The position numbers and the translations under genes are program-made. 64,000 nt of DNA, taken from assembly GCF_003339845.1 (NCBI RefSeq), contig NZ_PPTR01000006.1:157380-221379 (forward strand), in the 5' to 3' direction. Positions within the stretch are counted from its first letter, which is position 1. Every line of letters begins with the position of its first letter. The notes beneath the pieces were generated by a model. It was not told the DNA's origin. It was given only the letters and a program-made list of their open reading frames with translations, and made no database searches. This document shows, one piece after another, positions 36,783 through 45,086 of the stretch. The DNA is from Gordonibacter sp. 28C (GTDB lineage Bacteria; Actinomycetota; Coriobacteriia; Coriobacteriales; Eggerthellaceae).

Positions 36783-37333
36783 CGCACGTCCCCGCCTTCC
36801 CCGTCGTGCGCGGCCTCGGCGGCGAGCGCTTCCTTCTCCGAAACCATGGCGATGGCGCCGAACGCGCACATCTTCGCGCAAATGCCGCAGCCCTTGCAGA
36901 AGTCGTAGTCGATGGCCACGCGCGTAGCAGGCTGCTTGAGCGAACGTGCGGGTTGGCGCAGTGGGTCAGCGAGGGTTTCCCCGGTGCCCGATATCGTGGG
37001 GATGGCGGAGGCGAAGCGTACTTCGGTACGCGAGCCTTCGGCATCGCCGCGAGATCGGGTGCCGGGGGAAGCCGCAGCGTCGGCCGGTTCCGGCGGCCGG
37101 GAGGCCGCCGGAACCTTATAGACCGTGCCGTCGGGGCAGTACATATAGCATTGCAGGCAACCGGTGCATGCGGCAAGGTCCACCACGGGGCGCACGTTGC
37201 GCCAACCGGCGTTCGTCATGGTGAGGTAGCCGGCCTCGAAACACGTGGCGTGCGCGAAGTCCTGCGGGTCGAGCGCGCCCGAGCGCAGAACGGGTATATG
37301 CGCGGCGCGGCGCGCGGGTTCTTGAGTGCTCAT
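36779..37333 (-). CDS. porD: 2-oxoacid:ferredoxin oxidoreductase, delta (2x[4Fe-4S] ferredoxin) subunit with repeat-derived insert
   Basis: A 184-residue PorD, against a usual ~90-110. Cluster 1 is C56-x2-C59-x2-C62-x3-C66 (CTGCLQCYMYC) and cluster 2 C146-KGCGICAKMC. They are normally a short distance apart; here about 65 residues (74-138) of Pro/Ala/Arg-rich, low-structure sequence lie between. That stretch (36920-37114) coincides with palindromic repeats at DNA level and keeps the frame. The N-terminal ~45 residues include the G-W-R-x-x-R-P-V motif of the family. ATG 37333 has GGAGG upstream. Confidence 0.88.
   Translation of the reverse strand: MSTQEPARRAAHIPVLRSGALDPQDFAHATCFEAGYLTMTNAGWRNVRPVVDLAACTGCLQCYMYCPDGTVYKVPAASRPPEPADAAASPGTRSRGDAEGSRTEVRFASAIPTISGTGETLADPLRQPARSLKQPATRVAIDYDFCKGCGICAKMCAFGAIAMVSEKEALAAEAAHDGEGGDVR
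36973..37075. repeat. ~100-bp palindromic element inside porD
   Basis: A long imperfect inverted repeat. The outer arms contain TTCCCC-GGTGCCCGATATCG and its near complement CGAGATCGGGTGCCGGGGGAA. The inner arms GGCGGAGGCGAAGCGTAC and GTACGCGAGCCTTCGGC meet at TTCG, making a UUCG tetraloop on a GTAC stem. It lies wholly inside the coding sequence between the two Fe-S motifs. Confidence 0.75.
37074..37115. repeat. REP-like repeat, copy 1 (in porD)
   Basis: GCAGCGTCGGC followed by a perfect 13-bp hairpin GGTTCCGGCGGCC-GGGA-GGCCGCCGGAACC at 37086-37115. A second, diverged copy with the same order is at 45113-45157. Confidence 0.75.
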
Positions 37334-37875
37334 CGGGCCTCCTCCTCGCCGTCGGTACAGCCCAGCTGCGCACGCACGGCATCGATGATCTGCAGGTTCT
37401 TCGCGTGCAGCTTCGCAGGCATGTACTGGCGCACGGCCTCGCGCACGTCGTCGGCGTCCAGCCGGTCGCACAGCGCCGAGAGCGCGCCCAGGAACACGGT
37501 GTTCGGGATGGGCCGGCCCAAGACGGCGCTCGAAATGCCGTCGGCGTCCAAGGCGACGATGCGCTCGTCGTCGAACGCGCCCGTGCTGTTCACCAGCACG
37601 GTTCCACCCGGCTTCAGCTCTTCCTCCCAGCCGTCGCCCAACAGGGTGTCGTCGAGGTAGACGACGAAGTCGGCGCGCTTGATGGCGCTGCGGTCGCCGA
37701 TGGGCGCATCGCTCATCTTCGTGAACGCCCGCATGGGCGCGCCGCGCCGCTCAGGTCCGAACGACGGAAACGCCAGCGCGTGCCGGCCCTTCTTGAACGT
37801 CGCGGCCGCGCCCAGCAGCCGGGCCGCCGTGAACGCCCCTTGGCCGCCGCGGCCGTGCCATAGAACCTCGATCAT
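37330..37875 (-). CDS. porG: 2-oxoacid:ferredoxin oxidoreductase, gamma subunit
   Basis: A 181-residue PorG, starting MIEVLWHGRGGQGAFTAARLLG with the family's G-R-G-G-Q-G motif and PSFGPERRGAP near residue 40. It completes the por complex. Its stop region overlaps the porD start by four bases. It is the first gene of porGDAB (37875 to 34651); a -10-like TATACT lies on the minus strand at 37911-37916. Confidence 0.92.
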   Translation of the reverse strand: MIEVLWHGRGGQGAFTAARLLGAAATFKKGRHALAFPSFGPERRGAPMRAFTKMSDAPIGDRSAIKRADFVVYLDDTLLGDGWEEELKPGGTVLVNSTGAFDDERIVALDADGISSAVLGRPIPNTVFLGALSALCDRLDADDVREAVRQYMPAKLHAKNLQIIDAVRAQLGCTDGEEEAR

Positions 37876-37995
37876 GCGAATCTCCCGTTCTCACGTGCGT
37901 CGATCCTGCAAGTATAGCGGTACCGCCGGAGCAGCGCAGCAACGCAGCTGCCCTGCCGCCGCCAATCTTCCGTTAATGGGCAAACCCCGCACCTC

Positions 37996-38211
37996 GCGAA
38001 TGCAAACACCATCTTGATTTCTGAGCAGAAATGACGGTTGGGTACCGCTTTTCAGGCGTCGGAGCTTGCTTGGGAACCTTTTCCTGCTCGCAATGCCGAA
38101 GGCGGAAAAACGCGAGCAGGGGAAACGCGGTCTCGCCTGTCGGCCACCGAAGACGAAGCGGTACCCCACCGTCATTTCTGCTCAGGAAACCACTTTTCTT
38201 TTGCATTCGGG
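37996..38211. repeat. ~215-bp inverted-repeat element with ~56-bp arms
   Basis: The left arm (37996-38050) and right arm (38156-38211) are imperfect inverted copies; the inner 29 bases, ending at GGTACCGCTT, match almost perfectly, including CTGAGCAGAAATGACGGT. A nested inverted repeat (CCTGCTCGC / GCGAGCAGG) lies at 38084-38120. It sits in the gap between porG and the flippase gene and has no coding potential: a MITE- or BIME-like element. Confidence 0.65.
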
Positions 38212-38410
38212 ACGTCGGCAACGGTCGATGCCGGGCCGGCGTTAAATCCCACCATGAGCATCGAAAGATGCGGAAGTCTGGAGCTTCCAGCTTCAACGCG
38301 GCGTTTGCTGCTGTCGTGAATCTTAGGGGGCCGGCCTCGCGCTGACTATATAATGCTCGAAAGAGAGAAACGGTAAAGGTGAAACGCGAAGGAGTTGGCG
38401 AGAAAACGTC

Positions 38411-40267
38411 ATGAGCCGCAGCATATTTGACAGAAAACGCTCGTCAGCACAGCAAAAACCGACCGATTCCGGCATGACGCCCGCAGACGCGCGGCCGAAA
38501 GCCGAAACCGCAAGCTCCCGAGGCAGGCACGGACGCCCTGAACCGGAAACCGACGTGGACGAAGGCCGCGAGCACGCCATGCACGACGGCGAAACGCCGA
38601 CCGGCGGCACTGCGCGCCGCGGCGATGGCGAATCCGCCGACGACGCCTCCCGCCGCAGCCAAGGCCGCTCCTCCCGCGACGGCAAGGCGCGCAAGCCCCG
38701 TAAGCCCAACTTCGTCACACGCCAGGTGAACCACTGGTGCAACCGCCTGCTGGGAGCCGTGTCCGAACGCTCGCTCGCGCAGCAGGAAGAAGAGTACGCG
38801 GCGCACCGCACCACGCGCGACTACGTGTGGAACTCCATCGGCATCGGCGCGTGGGGCATGGTGTTCCCCATCCTCACCGTCGTGGTCACGCAGCTCGTGG
38901 GCGTGGAGCAGGCCGGCATGTTCTCCATGGCGTTCGTCACCGGCATGCTGCTCATGTACCTGGCCAACTACGGCGTGCGCACCTACCAGGTGTCGGACCT
39001 GGACGAGGCCCATTCGTTCTCGGACTACCAGGCGAACCGTTGGATCACGTGCGCCGTCATGGTGGCGGCGGGCGCGGCGTACTGCATGATCCGCGGATAT
39101 TCGGACGAGATGTTCACCATCAGCCTGGGCGTGTACGTGTACAAGATGGTCGACGGCCTGGCCGACGTGTACGAGGGGCGCCTGCAGCAGGTGGACAAGC
39201 TCTACCTGGCCGGCGTGTCGCAGGCGTTCCGCTCGGTGATCGTGCTCGTCGCGTTCTCGCTGTGCCTGCTCGTCACGCGAAACCTGCCGGTGTCCTGCAT
39301 CGTGATGGCCGTGGCCGCCGCGGTCACGTTCGTGGTGCTCACGTTCCCGCTCGCGCTGTTCGAGACGCCGAAGTCGCGCCGCGTGAGCCCGGCCAGCGTG
39401 GGCAGGCTGTTCAAGCAGTGCTTCCCGCTGTTCCTGGCGCTGTTCCTGTACGCGCTCATCGACAACATGCCGAAGTTCGTCATGGAAGGCGTGCTGAGCT
39501 ACGACAACCAGCTGTACTTCAACGCGCTGTACTTCCCCGCGCAGGGCATCTTGCTCACCATCGGCCTCATCTACAAGCCGCTGCTCGTGCGCATGGCCGA
39601 GGCGTGGGGCGACCCCGCCAAGCGCAGGAAGTTCGACCTGATCATCGTGGCCATCATGCTGGTGATCGTGGCGTACACGGGGGCGACGGCGTTCGTCATG
39701 GGATGGATCGGCATCCCCATCATGAGCTTCTTGTACGGGCTCGACTTCGAGCAGTTCCGCGGGCTTTTGTACATCATGATCGCCGCGGGCGGCGTGACGG
39801 CGGCTATCGATTTTCTGTACCAGGTCATCACCGTGCTGCGGCGGCAGCGCGCCGTGACGAAGCTCTACATCATCACGTTCGGGTTCTCACTGTTCGTGCC
39901 GCTTCTGCTGGTGAACTTCACCGGGCTTCCGGGCGCGGTGATCGGCTACCTCATCGTCATGTGCATTCTGCTCGTGCTGCTGGTGAGCGAGTACATCAGC
40001 ATCCGCCTGGGCTTCTCCAAGGAAACGGAGGACGACGGGGACGCGGTGGGCCCGGGGCCGAAAGCGCTCGGACGCCCCACGACGGCGCGCGCGTCCGCCC
40101 ACGAGAAAGCGCGCGTGCGCGCGATCGAGGCCGAGCTGGAAGCCGAAGGCGGGGCGACCAACGGCATGTCGCCGGCACGCGCCGCCGCCCACGCCAAGGC
40201 CCGCGCCCGCGCCGAGGAGCCTTCGGGACGGGCGAAAGCCGACGACGAGGGGACGCTACCGCAGTAG
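38411..40267 (+). CDS. Polysaccharide/teichoic-type flippase (MOP superfamily)
   Basis: A 618-residue protein. Residues 1-~135 are charged and disordered, ~140-540 contain about 12-14 transmembrane helices of the Wzx/MATE-like type, and the C-terminal ~75 residues are Ala/Arg/Glu rich with two near repeats (SAHEKARVRA, AAHAKARARA). It probably moves lipid-linked glycans across the membrane. No glycosyltransferase genes are next to it. A TATAAT is at 38349-38354; the ribosome site (GGAG) is distant. Its last 63 bases, including the stop codon, recur at 41666-41728. Confidence 0.8.
   Translation: MSRSIFDRKRSSAQQKPTDSGMTPADARPKAETASSRGRHGRPEPETDVDEGREHAMHDGETPTGGTARRGDGESADDASRRSQGRSSRDGKARKPRKPNFVTRQVNHWCNRLLGAVSERSLAQQEEEYAAHRTTRDYVWNSIGIGAWGMVFPILTVVVTQLVGVEQAGMFSMAFVTGMLLMYLANYGVRTYQVSDLDEAHSFSDYQANRWITCAVMVAAGAAYCMIRGYSDEMFTISLGVYVYKMVDGLADVYEGRLQQVDKLYLAGVSQAFRSVIVLVAFSLCLLVTRNLPVSCIVMAVAAAVTFVVLTFPLALFETPKSRRVSPASVGRLFKQCFPLFLALFLYALIDNMPKFVMEGVLSYDNQLYFNALYFPAQGILLTIGLIYKPLLVRMAEAWGDPAKRRKFDLIIVAIMLVIVAYTGATAFVMGWIGIPIMSFLYGLDFEQFRGLLYIMIAAGGVTAAIDFLYQVITVLRRQRAVTKLYIITFGFSLFVPLLLVNFTGLPGAVIGYLIVMCILLVLLVSEYISIRLGFSKETEDDGDAVGPGPKALGRPTTARASAHEKARVRAIEAELEAEGGATNGMSPARAAAHAKARARAEEPSGRAKADDEGTLPQ
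40205..40267. repeat. 63-bp direct repeat, left copy (flippase 3' end)
   Basis: Identical to 41666-41728 except one base (G to A, in GAGGAGCC/GAGGAACC). It encodes the last ~20 residues and stop of the flippase, and on the other strand the last codons of the ATPase gene. Start-to-start distance between copies is 1461 bp. Confidence 0.95.
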
Positions 40268-41530
40268 GTCGTCGGAATCCAAAAGAAACATGCGGACATC
40301 CCGATGCACGATGCCGTTCCGGCTCCGATCGACCTTGTCGAGCGACAGCACGTACTTCGGATAGTCGCTTCGCAGCTCCTCCAACGGCTTGAACTCCCGT
40401 TCAATCGTCGACTCGTCGGCCAGCAGGTAGCACACCTGCACATACAACTTGCGCGACCCCTTCGAAGCTACGAAATCTATCTCGCGCGAAGCGACGCTCG
40501 GCTTCCCAGAAGCGCTTTGACTTTCGCCGGAAACCTCGAAGGGCTTGTCGCCTACCGTCACGCCCCAGCCGTAACGGAGCAGTTCGAGGAACACGATGTT
40601 CTCCAGCACCTGATCGATATTGCGGTCGTTGTTCCCATACACCGCTTCCCGCAAACCTTGGTCGACAAGGTAGTATTTTTCTTGACTCTTGAAAACCTTC
40701 TTGCTCATCACGTCGACCCGTGGCGCACGGTACAGCAAATTGGCGTTGCAAGCCACTTGCACGTACTTCAGCACCGACCCGATGGATATGGAGATATTCT
40801 CGCCCTCCAGCATGCGCTCGATACTGCGCCCGCTGAACGTGTGGCCGATGTTCGCGATCAAGAACGGGAGCAGCTCCCCCAGCAACGACGCGTCCTTGAT
40901 GCTTTCCCGTTCCACCATGTCTTTCAAAACCACGGTATCGTAAATGCTCAGCAAATATTCCCGACTGGGATCAGGCGCATAATCGAGGTACGAAAGAAAC
41001 GGAAATCCTCCGAGCACTCGATAGACGTCGAACGCGTCGTCCACCGTTTCATCAACTCCGTCATCCGTTCGAAGGCGCACGAACTCCGAAAACGAGAACG
41101 GGAAAACCTCGAACTCCACGTAGCGTCCGCTGAGGTAGGTGGCGAACTCGCTTGAAAGAAAATGCGCATTGGAACCCGTAAGATAGACGTCGATCTCGAA
41201 TTCCGTCTGCAACCCGGGAACGAGCCGCTCCCACGCTTCGACTTCTTGCACCTCGTCGAGGAAGAGATACCCCTTCGAGCCGTTCAATTCGCCAACCCAC
41301 GTCCTCACCCGTTCATACAGAAGATCAGGATCTTTAAGATGGCGGTTCGCGTATGCCTCCAAATTGATATCGAGCATATTTGTATCGGGCACGCCTTGCG
41401 ATTGCAGCTCCGCGCGCACGAGTTTGAGGAGCGTCGACTTTCCCGATCGGCGCACTCCGGTGACTACTTTGATAATCGGTTTGCCGATAAACGGGCGAAT
41501 CCTGTCAAGGTAAAGCGGGCGGTCTATCAT
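40256..41530 (-). CDS. AAA-family ATPase with DUF4143 C-terminus
   Basis: A 424-residue protein: Walker A G-V-R-R-S-G-K31-S-T, Walker B YLFLDEVQEV near residue 95, an arginine-finger-like GSNAHFLSSE, then a DUF4143 domain including a conserved D-F-V-A-S nuclease-like region near 360. This family is very common, often multicopy, and of unsettled function. The ATG at 41530 has a strong GGAGG. A perfect TTGACA-N17-TATTTT promoter lies upstream within a 23-bp palindrome. The gene has lower GC than its neighbours. Its stop codon lies inside the 63-bp repeat, so the C-terminus uses antisense flippase DNA. Confidence 0.88.
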   Translation of the reverse strand: MIDRPLYLDRIRPFIGKPIIKVVTGVRRSGKSTLLKLVRAELQSQGVPDTNMLDINLEAYANRHLKDPDLLYERVRTWVGELNGSKGYLFLDEVQEVEAWERLVPGLQTEFEIDVYLTGSNAHFLSSEFATYLSGRYVEFEVFPFSFSEFVRLRTDDGVDETVDDAFDVYRVLGGFPFLSYLDYAPDPSREYLLSIYDTVVLKDMVERESIKDASLLGELLPFLIANIGHTFSGRSIERMLEGENISISIGSVLKYVQVACNANLLYRAPRVDVMSKKVFKSQEKYYLVDQGLREAVYGNNDRNIDQVLENIVFLELLRYGWGVTVGDKPFEVSGESQSASGKPSVASREIDFVASKGSRKLYVQVCYLLADESTIEREFKPLEELRSDYPKYVLSLDKVDRSRNGIVHRDVRMFLLDSDDLLR

Positions 41531-41543
41531 AGGGACCTCCAAA

Positions 41544-41605
41544 TTTGTTCATTGTAATTGACAAAATAGGCTTTAATATACTTTTTGTCAATTACAATGA
41601 ACAAA
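41544..41605. promoter_or_regulatory. 23-bp perfect inverted repeat over the ATPase promoter
   Basis: Left arm 41544-41566 and right arm 41583-41605 are perfect reverse complements (core TTCATTGTAATTGAC), with a 16-base AT-rich spacer. On the minus strand TTGACA (41586-41591) and TATTTT (41563-41568) form a -35/-10 pair with 17-base spacing, so the palindrome covers the promoter and transcript start. This suits tight autoregulation or a recombinase/protein site. Confidence 0.8.
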
Positions 41606-41665
41606 TAGGTCATCCACGAAATACCGCCTGAAGCAGCGTTGCCGCTGTAAGCGAAGCGGTCGCCT

Positions 41666-41728
41666 GCCCGCGCCGAGGAACCTTCGGGACGGGCGAAAGC
41701 CGACGACGAGGGGACGCTACCGCAGTAG
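41666..41728. repeat. 63-bp direct repeat, right copy (orphan flippase 3' end)
   Basis: A copy of the flippase gene end, with stop codon, that is attached to no flippase body. Together with the left copy it brackets the ATPase gene and its promoter. Confidence 0.95.
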
Positions 41729-41896
41729 CGCAAACAACCTGGGGCATCCGCTCTCCATTCAGCGGCTTACCGAAACCATACTCAGATTTGGCCGCATCCT
41801 GACGCCTATCTGACCGTTCGCTAACAAGGCGTCCCTATCTTTAGCAGGGTAGCTTTCGTCGGCGCGCGAGCCCATGCGCGCCACCAACCGAACGGA

Positions 41897-44800
41897 GTGT
41901 CCATGAACGCAAGACCCGCCTATCGCGCCCGCGCGGCTGCGCTTTTCTGCGCAGCCGCCGTCGTCGCGATCGCGACGACCCTCTGCCTTGCGCAGACGGC
42001 CTTCGCGGACGACTCGCCGACGGCGATGACCCAAGAGCGCATCGACGCCGCCAACGACGCGTACAACAACAAGGCCGCCAAGCTCACCTTCCTGTCCATG
42101 TCGGACACCGAGTTCGGGGGCAACGCGAGCACGGCCGACGAGGCGCAGGCGCTCGCCTACCAGGCCAACAACTACCTGTACCAGCGCATTGCGGCGTGGG
42201 CCGCCAAGAAGAACTTCGACGTCCAAGCGGTCATGGACAACGGCGACGTGGTCGGTGCGAACGAGGCCGAGTACAACGCCCATGTGGCGGGGAACAGCGC
42301 GAAGCCGGCCGGTTGGTACCGGGCCATCGAGCAGGTGTTCTCGGAAAACTTCGGAAACGACTGCTACATGCTGTTCAGCCAGGGAAACCACGATATCGCC
42401 GACCTCATGGGAACGACGTTGGACGAGAAGCACAAGGGCGATGGGAAATGGTTCTATCCGAACCAGAGCACCAACAACATAAGCAACTACCACGTGGTCG
42501 TCAACGGGTACGACTTCATCACGCTCGACTACAACGGGCCGACGACGTTCGGATACGGCGGTCAGAGGACCGGTTACCAAGACTTCCTCAAGCAAACGCT
42601 GGCCGACATCAAGGGCCGCGGCGACTACGACCCGAAGAAGCCCATCTTCGTGCAGATGCACAGCGGCTACCAGGGCACCTCGCTGGGCGGGCCCTTCCAC
42701 GCCAACTACGACACCGCCGGGGCGGACCTGCAGACCATCCTCAAGGACTATCCCCAGGCGCTGGTGGGGTCGGCCCACACCCACTTCTCGGTCGAGCCGG
42801 AAACGAGCATCTACCAGAAGGACTTCACCTTCTTCGAGAACGGCTCCATGAACTACATCTACCAGGACGTGCCCTCCGATTTCCTGGGAGGCGGCTACTT
42901 CGGCGGCAACCAGGGAACCGGCGAGATCTCCGAGAAGACCTGCAATTTCATATCCGTCCTTGAAGACGGCTCGACGGTCATCCGCCGGTTCGACGTCACG
43001 CACGAGCGCTGGATCGGCATGCCCTGGGTGGTGGACACGACCCAGGGGAAGGCGGGCTTCCAGTACACCGACGGCAAGCGCAGCACCACGGCCCCGTGGT
43101 GGGAAGACGGCGCCGCCGCCACGGCCGCCAACCTCACGGAGACGTCGGCCACGCTCGGGTTCACCCAGGCCGTGGACGACCAGCTGGTGAACTACTACGA
43201 GATCGGCATCACGGACAGCGCCGGCAACCCTGCTTCGTTCAAGGCGAACCAGGTTCCCGACTTCGGCAACAACGCGCCCAAGTCGTTCACCGGCTCGTTC
43301 AAGGCGTACTCGCGCTGGTACATGACGCCGCAAACCATGGGTTTCGACCTGACGGGGCTGAAGCCGGCCACCACCTACCGCGTCAAAGTCGTCGCGTACG
43401 ACGACTTCCAGAACGCCTCGGCCGTGCCCCTGGAGGGAACCTTCCGCACGGCCGGAACGATGGAGTTCCCCACCCTGCCCGAAGCGACGCTGCCCGAAGA
43501 CATCGAAGACGACCTGTTCTTCGACATGGGTTTCGAGGGCGACCTGAGCGACTCCGTCGGCGGCGTGACGGGCACGCCGACCGGGAACGTCGGCTTTGCC
43601 GACAGCTACCGGGCGGACCACGGGAAGGCCGTTCGACTGGGAAGCGGCAACGGCACCTACATCGACTTGGGCAAGCCCGCGCAGCTGGATCTGGGCACCG
43701 ACAAGAACCTCACCGTCAACTTCTGGATCAAAGTCAACTCCCATAGCGGCTACTCGTCCATCCTCAGCAACAAGAACTGGGCGAACTGGTGGCGCTCCGG
43801 CATCAACGTCGCCCCCCAGGCGGGCGACACCACCAAGCTCGAGTTCACCTTGGGAGACGGAACCGGCGGCAGCGGAGGCGTGTACTGCACCGGCGACGTG
43901 GACAACTACGTGGGCGCATGGCACATGATGTCGTTCACCGTCGACCGCGAGAGCCAAACCGCGCGCACGTACTTCGACGGAGAGTTGAAGAAGGAAGCCG
44001 ACATAGCAGGCGTCGGCAACATGACCAGCAACCTGCCCCTGTACCTGGGCATCGATGCGAGCAGGCAGTACGGCAACATCGGCTTCGACATGGACGACCT
44101 GCAGATGTGGGCCCGCCCGCTCGCCGAGGACGACGTCGCCGCGCTGTACGCGTCGACCGACCTTTCGAAGGTGCGCGAAGCCCTGGCCGACGGCATCGCC
44201 TACGCGCAGGAGCTCAAAGCGCGCATGGACGTGGACGCCCAGAACGGCCGCGTGTTCGACGACACCTTGACCGCCGCGCTCGACGCCGCCGTGAGCGAGG
44301 CCCAGGCCGCCACCGACGCCACCGCGCAAAACGCCTTCTCCGCGCTGAAAACCGCGGTGGAGAACGTGGAGAACCAGCCGGTGCGCTACCAGGTGAAGGC
44401 AACGGCCGAGAACGGCACCGCAACGCCCGAGAAGGATGTCGTCGACGCGGGCGATGACGCCGTGTTCGACCTCGCGCCCGCCAGCGGATACCAGATCGAC
44501 GGCATGAAGGTGAACGTGCAGACGGGCCAGGCCTACACGGTCGAGGGAACCAAGCTCGTCGTCGAGAAGATCGACGGGCCCGTTGCCGTGAGCGTATCGT
44601 TCGCCGAGGTCACCGACAACCCCGGAGGCGACAACCCGGGCGGGGACAATCCGGGAGGAGACAATCCCGGCGGCGACACGCCGAGGGGAGACGGCGGCAC
44701 GGGCGGCAAAACTCCGCCGCGCGGCACGCTCACGCCCCTCGCCGCGACCGGCGACGAAGTGCCGTGGACCTTGGGCGCTCTAGCGGGAGTCGTCGCGCTT

Positions 44801-44974
44801 GCCGCCCTCGTCGCCTTCGGCTCGTTCGCCAAGCAGACGGGACGGATGGACGCGGAAGCATGCGGGGAGGACGGAGAAACCGCTCCTATCGCCTTCGCAG
44901 ATGACGACGAGGCCATCGTGCCCATGAAGCCGGTGTCCACGACGTGGACGATCGGCAAGAGGCACCTCTTCTGA
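41897..44974 (+). CDS. Surface metallophosphoesterase with FN3-like and LamG-like domains
   Basis: A 1025-residue exported protein. Signal peptide 1-36 (cut near AFA-DD). Calcineurin-like phosphoesterase about 50-340, with MDNGDVV, SQGNHD, MHSG and GSAHTH as metal-binding motifs. FN3-like about 400-525, a LamG/concanavalin-like lectin fold about 535-750, a helical stretch, then a beta-grasp-like repeat about 830-900. Four GDNPG-type repeats and a Gly/Pro linker precede LAATGDE, a transmembrane helix and an unusually long ~55-residue acidic tail. It is probably wall- or membrane-anchored and acts on an extracellular phosphate ester. ATG 41897 follows CGGAG. Confidence 0.85.
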   Translation: MSMNARPAYRARAAALFCAAAVVAIATTLCLAQTAFADDSPTAMTQERIDAANDAYNNKAAKLTFLSMSDTEFGGNASTADEAQALAYQANNYLYQRIAAWAAKKNFDVQAVMDNGDVVGANEAEYNAHVAGNSAKPAGWYRAIEQVFSENFGNDCYMLFSQGNHDIADLMGTTLDEKHKGDGKWFYPNQSTNNISNYHVVVNGYDFITLDYNGPTTFGYGGQRTGYQDFLKQTLADIKGRGDYDPKKPIFVQMHSGYQGTSLGGPFHANYDTAGADLQTILKDYPQALVGSAHTHFSVEPETSIYQKDFTFFENGSMNYIYQDVPSDFLGGGYFGGNQGTGEISEKTCNFISVLEDGSTVIRRFDVTHERWIGMPWVVDTTQGKAGFQYTDGKRSTTAPWWEDGAAATAANLTETSATLGFTQAVDDQLVNYYEIGITDSAGNPASFKANQVPDFGNNAPKSFTGSFKAYSRWYMTPQTMGFDLTGLKPATTYRVKVVAYDDFQNASAVPLEGTFRTAGTMEFPTLPEATLPEDIEDDLFFDMGFEGDLSDSVGGVTGTPTGNVGFADSYRADHGKAVRLGSGNGTYIDLGKPAQLDLGTDKNLTVNFWIKVNSHSGYSSILSNKNWANWWRSGINVAPQAGDTTKLEFTLGDGTGGSGGVYCTGDVDNYVGAWHMMSFTVDRESQTARTYFDGELKKEADIAGVGNMTSNLPLYLGIDASRQYGNIGFDMDDLQMWARPLAEDDVAALYASTDLSKVREALADGIAYAQELKARMDVDAQNGRVFDDTLTAALDAAVSEAQAATDATAQNAFSALKTAVENVENQPVRYQVKATAENGTATPEKDVVDAGDDAVFDLAPASGYQIDGMKVNVQTGQAYTVEGTKLVVEKIDGPVAVSVSFAEVTDNPGGDNPGGDNPGGDNPGGDTPRGDGGTGGKTPPRGTLTPLAATGDEVPWTLGALAGVVALAALVAFGSFAKQTGRMDAEACGEDGETAPIAFADDDEAIVPMKPVSTTWTIGKRHLF

Positions 44975-45002
44975 TGTAGCCCCGCGCAAGCGGACGGCAA
45001 AG

Positions 45003-45033
45003 CGAAGGCCGGCCCCTGCGAGGCCGGCCTTCG
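45003..45033 (+). terminator. Terminator-like hairpin after the surface phosphoesterase
   Basis: Perfect 12-bp stem CGAAGGCCGGCC / GGCCGGCCTTCG with a 7-base loop, 28 bases after the stop. A proper T-run is missing (TCGTCGTTG). Confidence 0.6.
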
Positions 45034-45086
45034 TCGTTGAGGCGCGAGCGGCCACGGAGCGGCAAGCGAGCGAAGCGATGCCTGCC

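Larger units (their letters stand above)
41531..41896. other. Gap between ATPase module and surface phosphoesterase
   Basis: It contains the palindromic promoter (41544-41605), about 60 bases of unassigned sequence, the orphan right repeat copy (41666-41728) and then about 170 bases upstream of the next gene. No additional gene. Confidence 0.6.

Noticed and set aside
38349..38354. Full sigma-70 promoter for the flippase gene
   Set aside because: TATAAT is present but no -35 hexamer at a suitable distance could be supported, so only the -10 is mentioned.
41759..44329. 856-codon open frame on the minus strand
   Set aside because: Antisense to the well-supported surface phosphoesterase.
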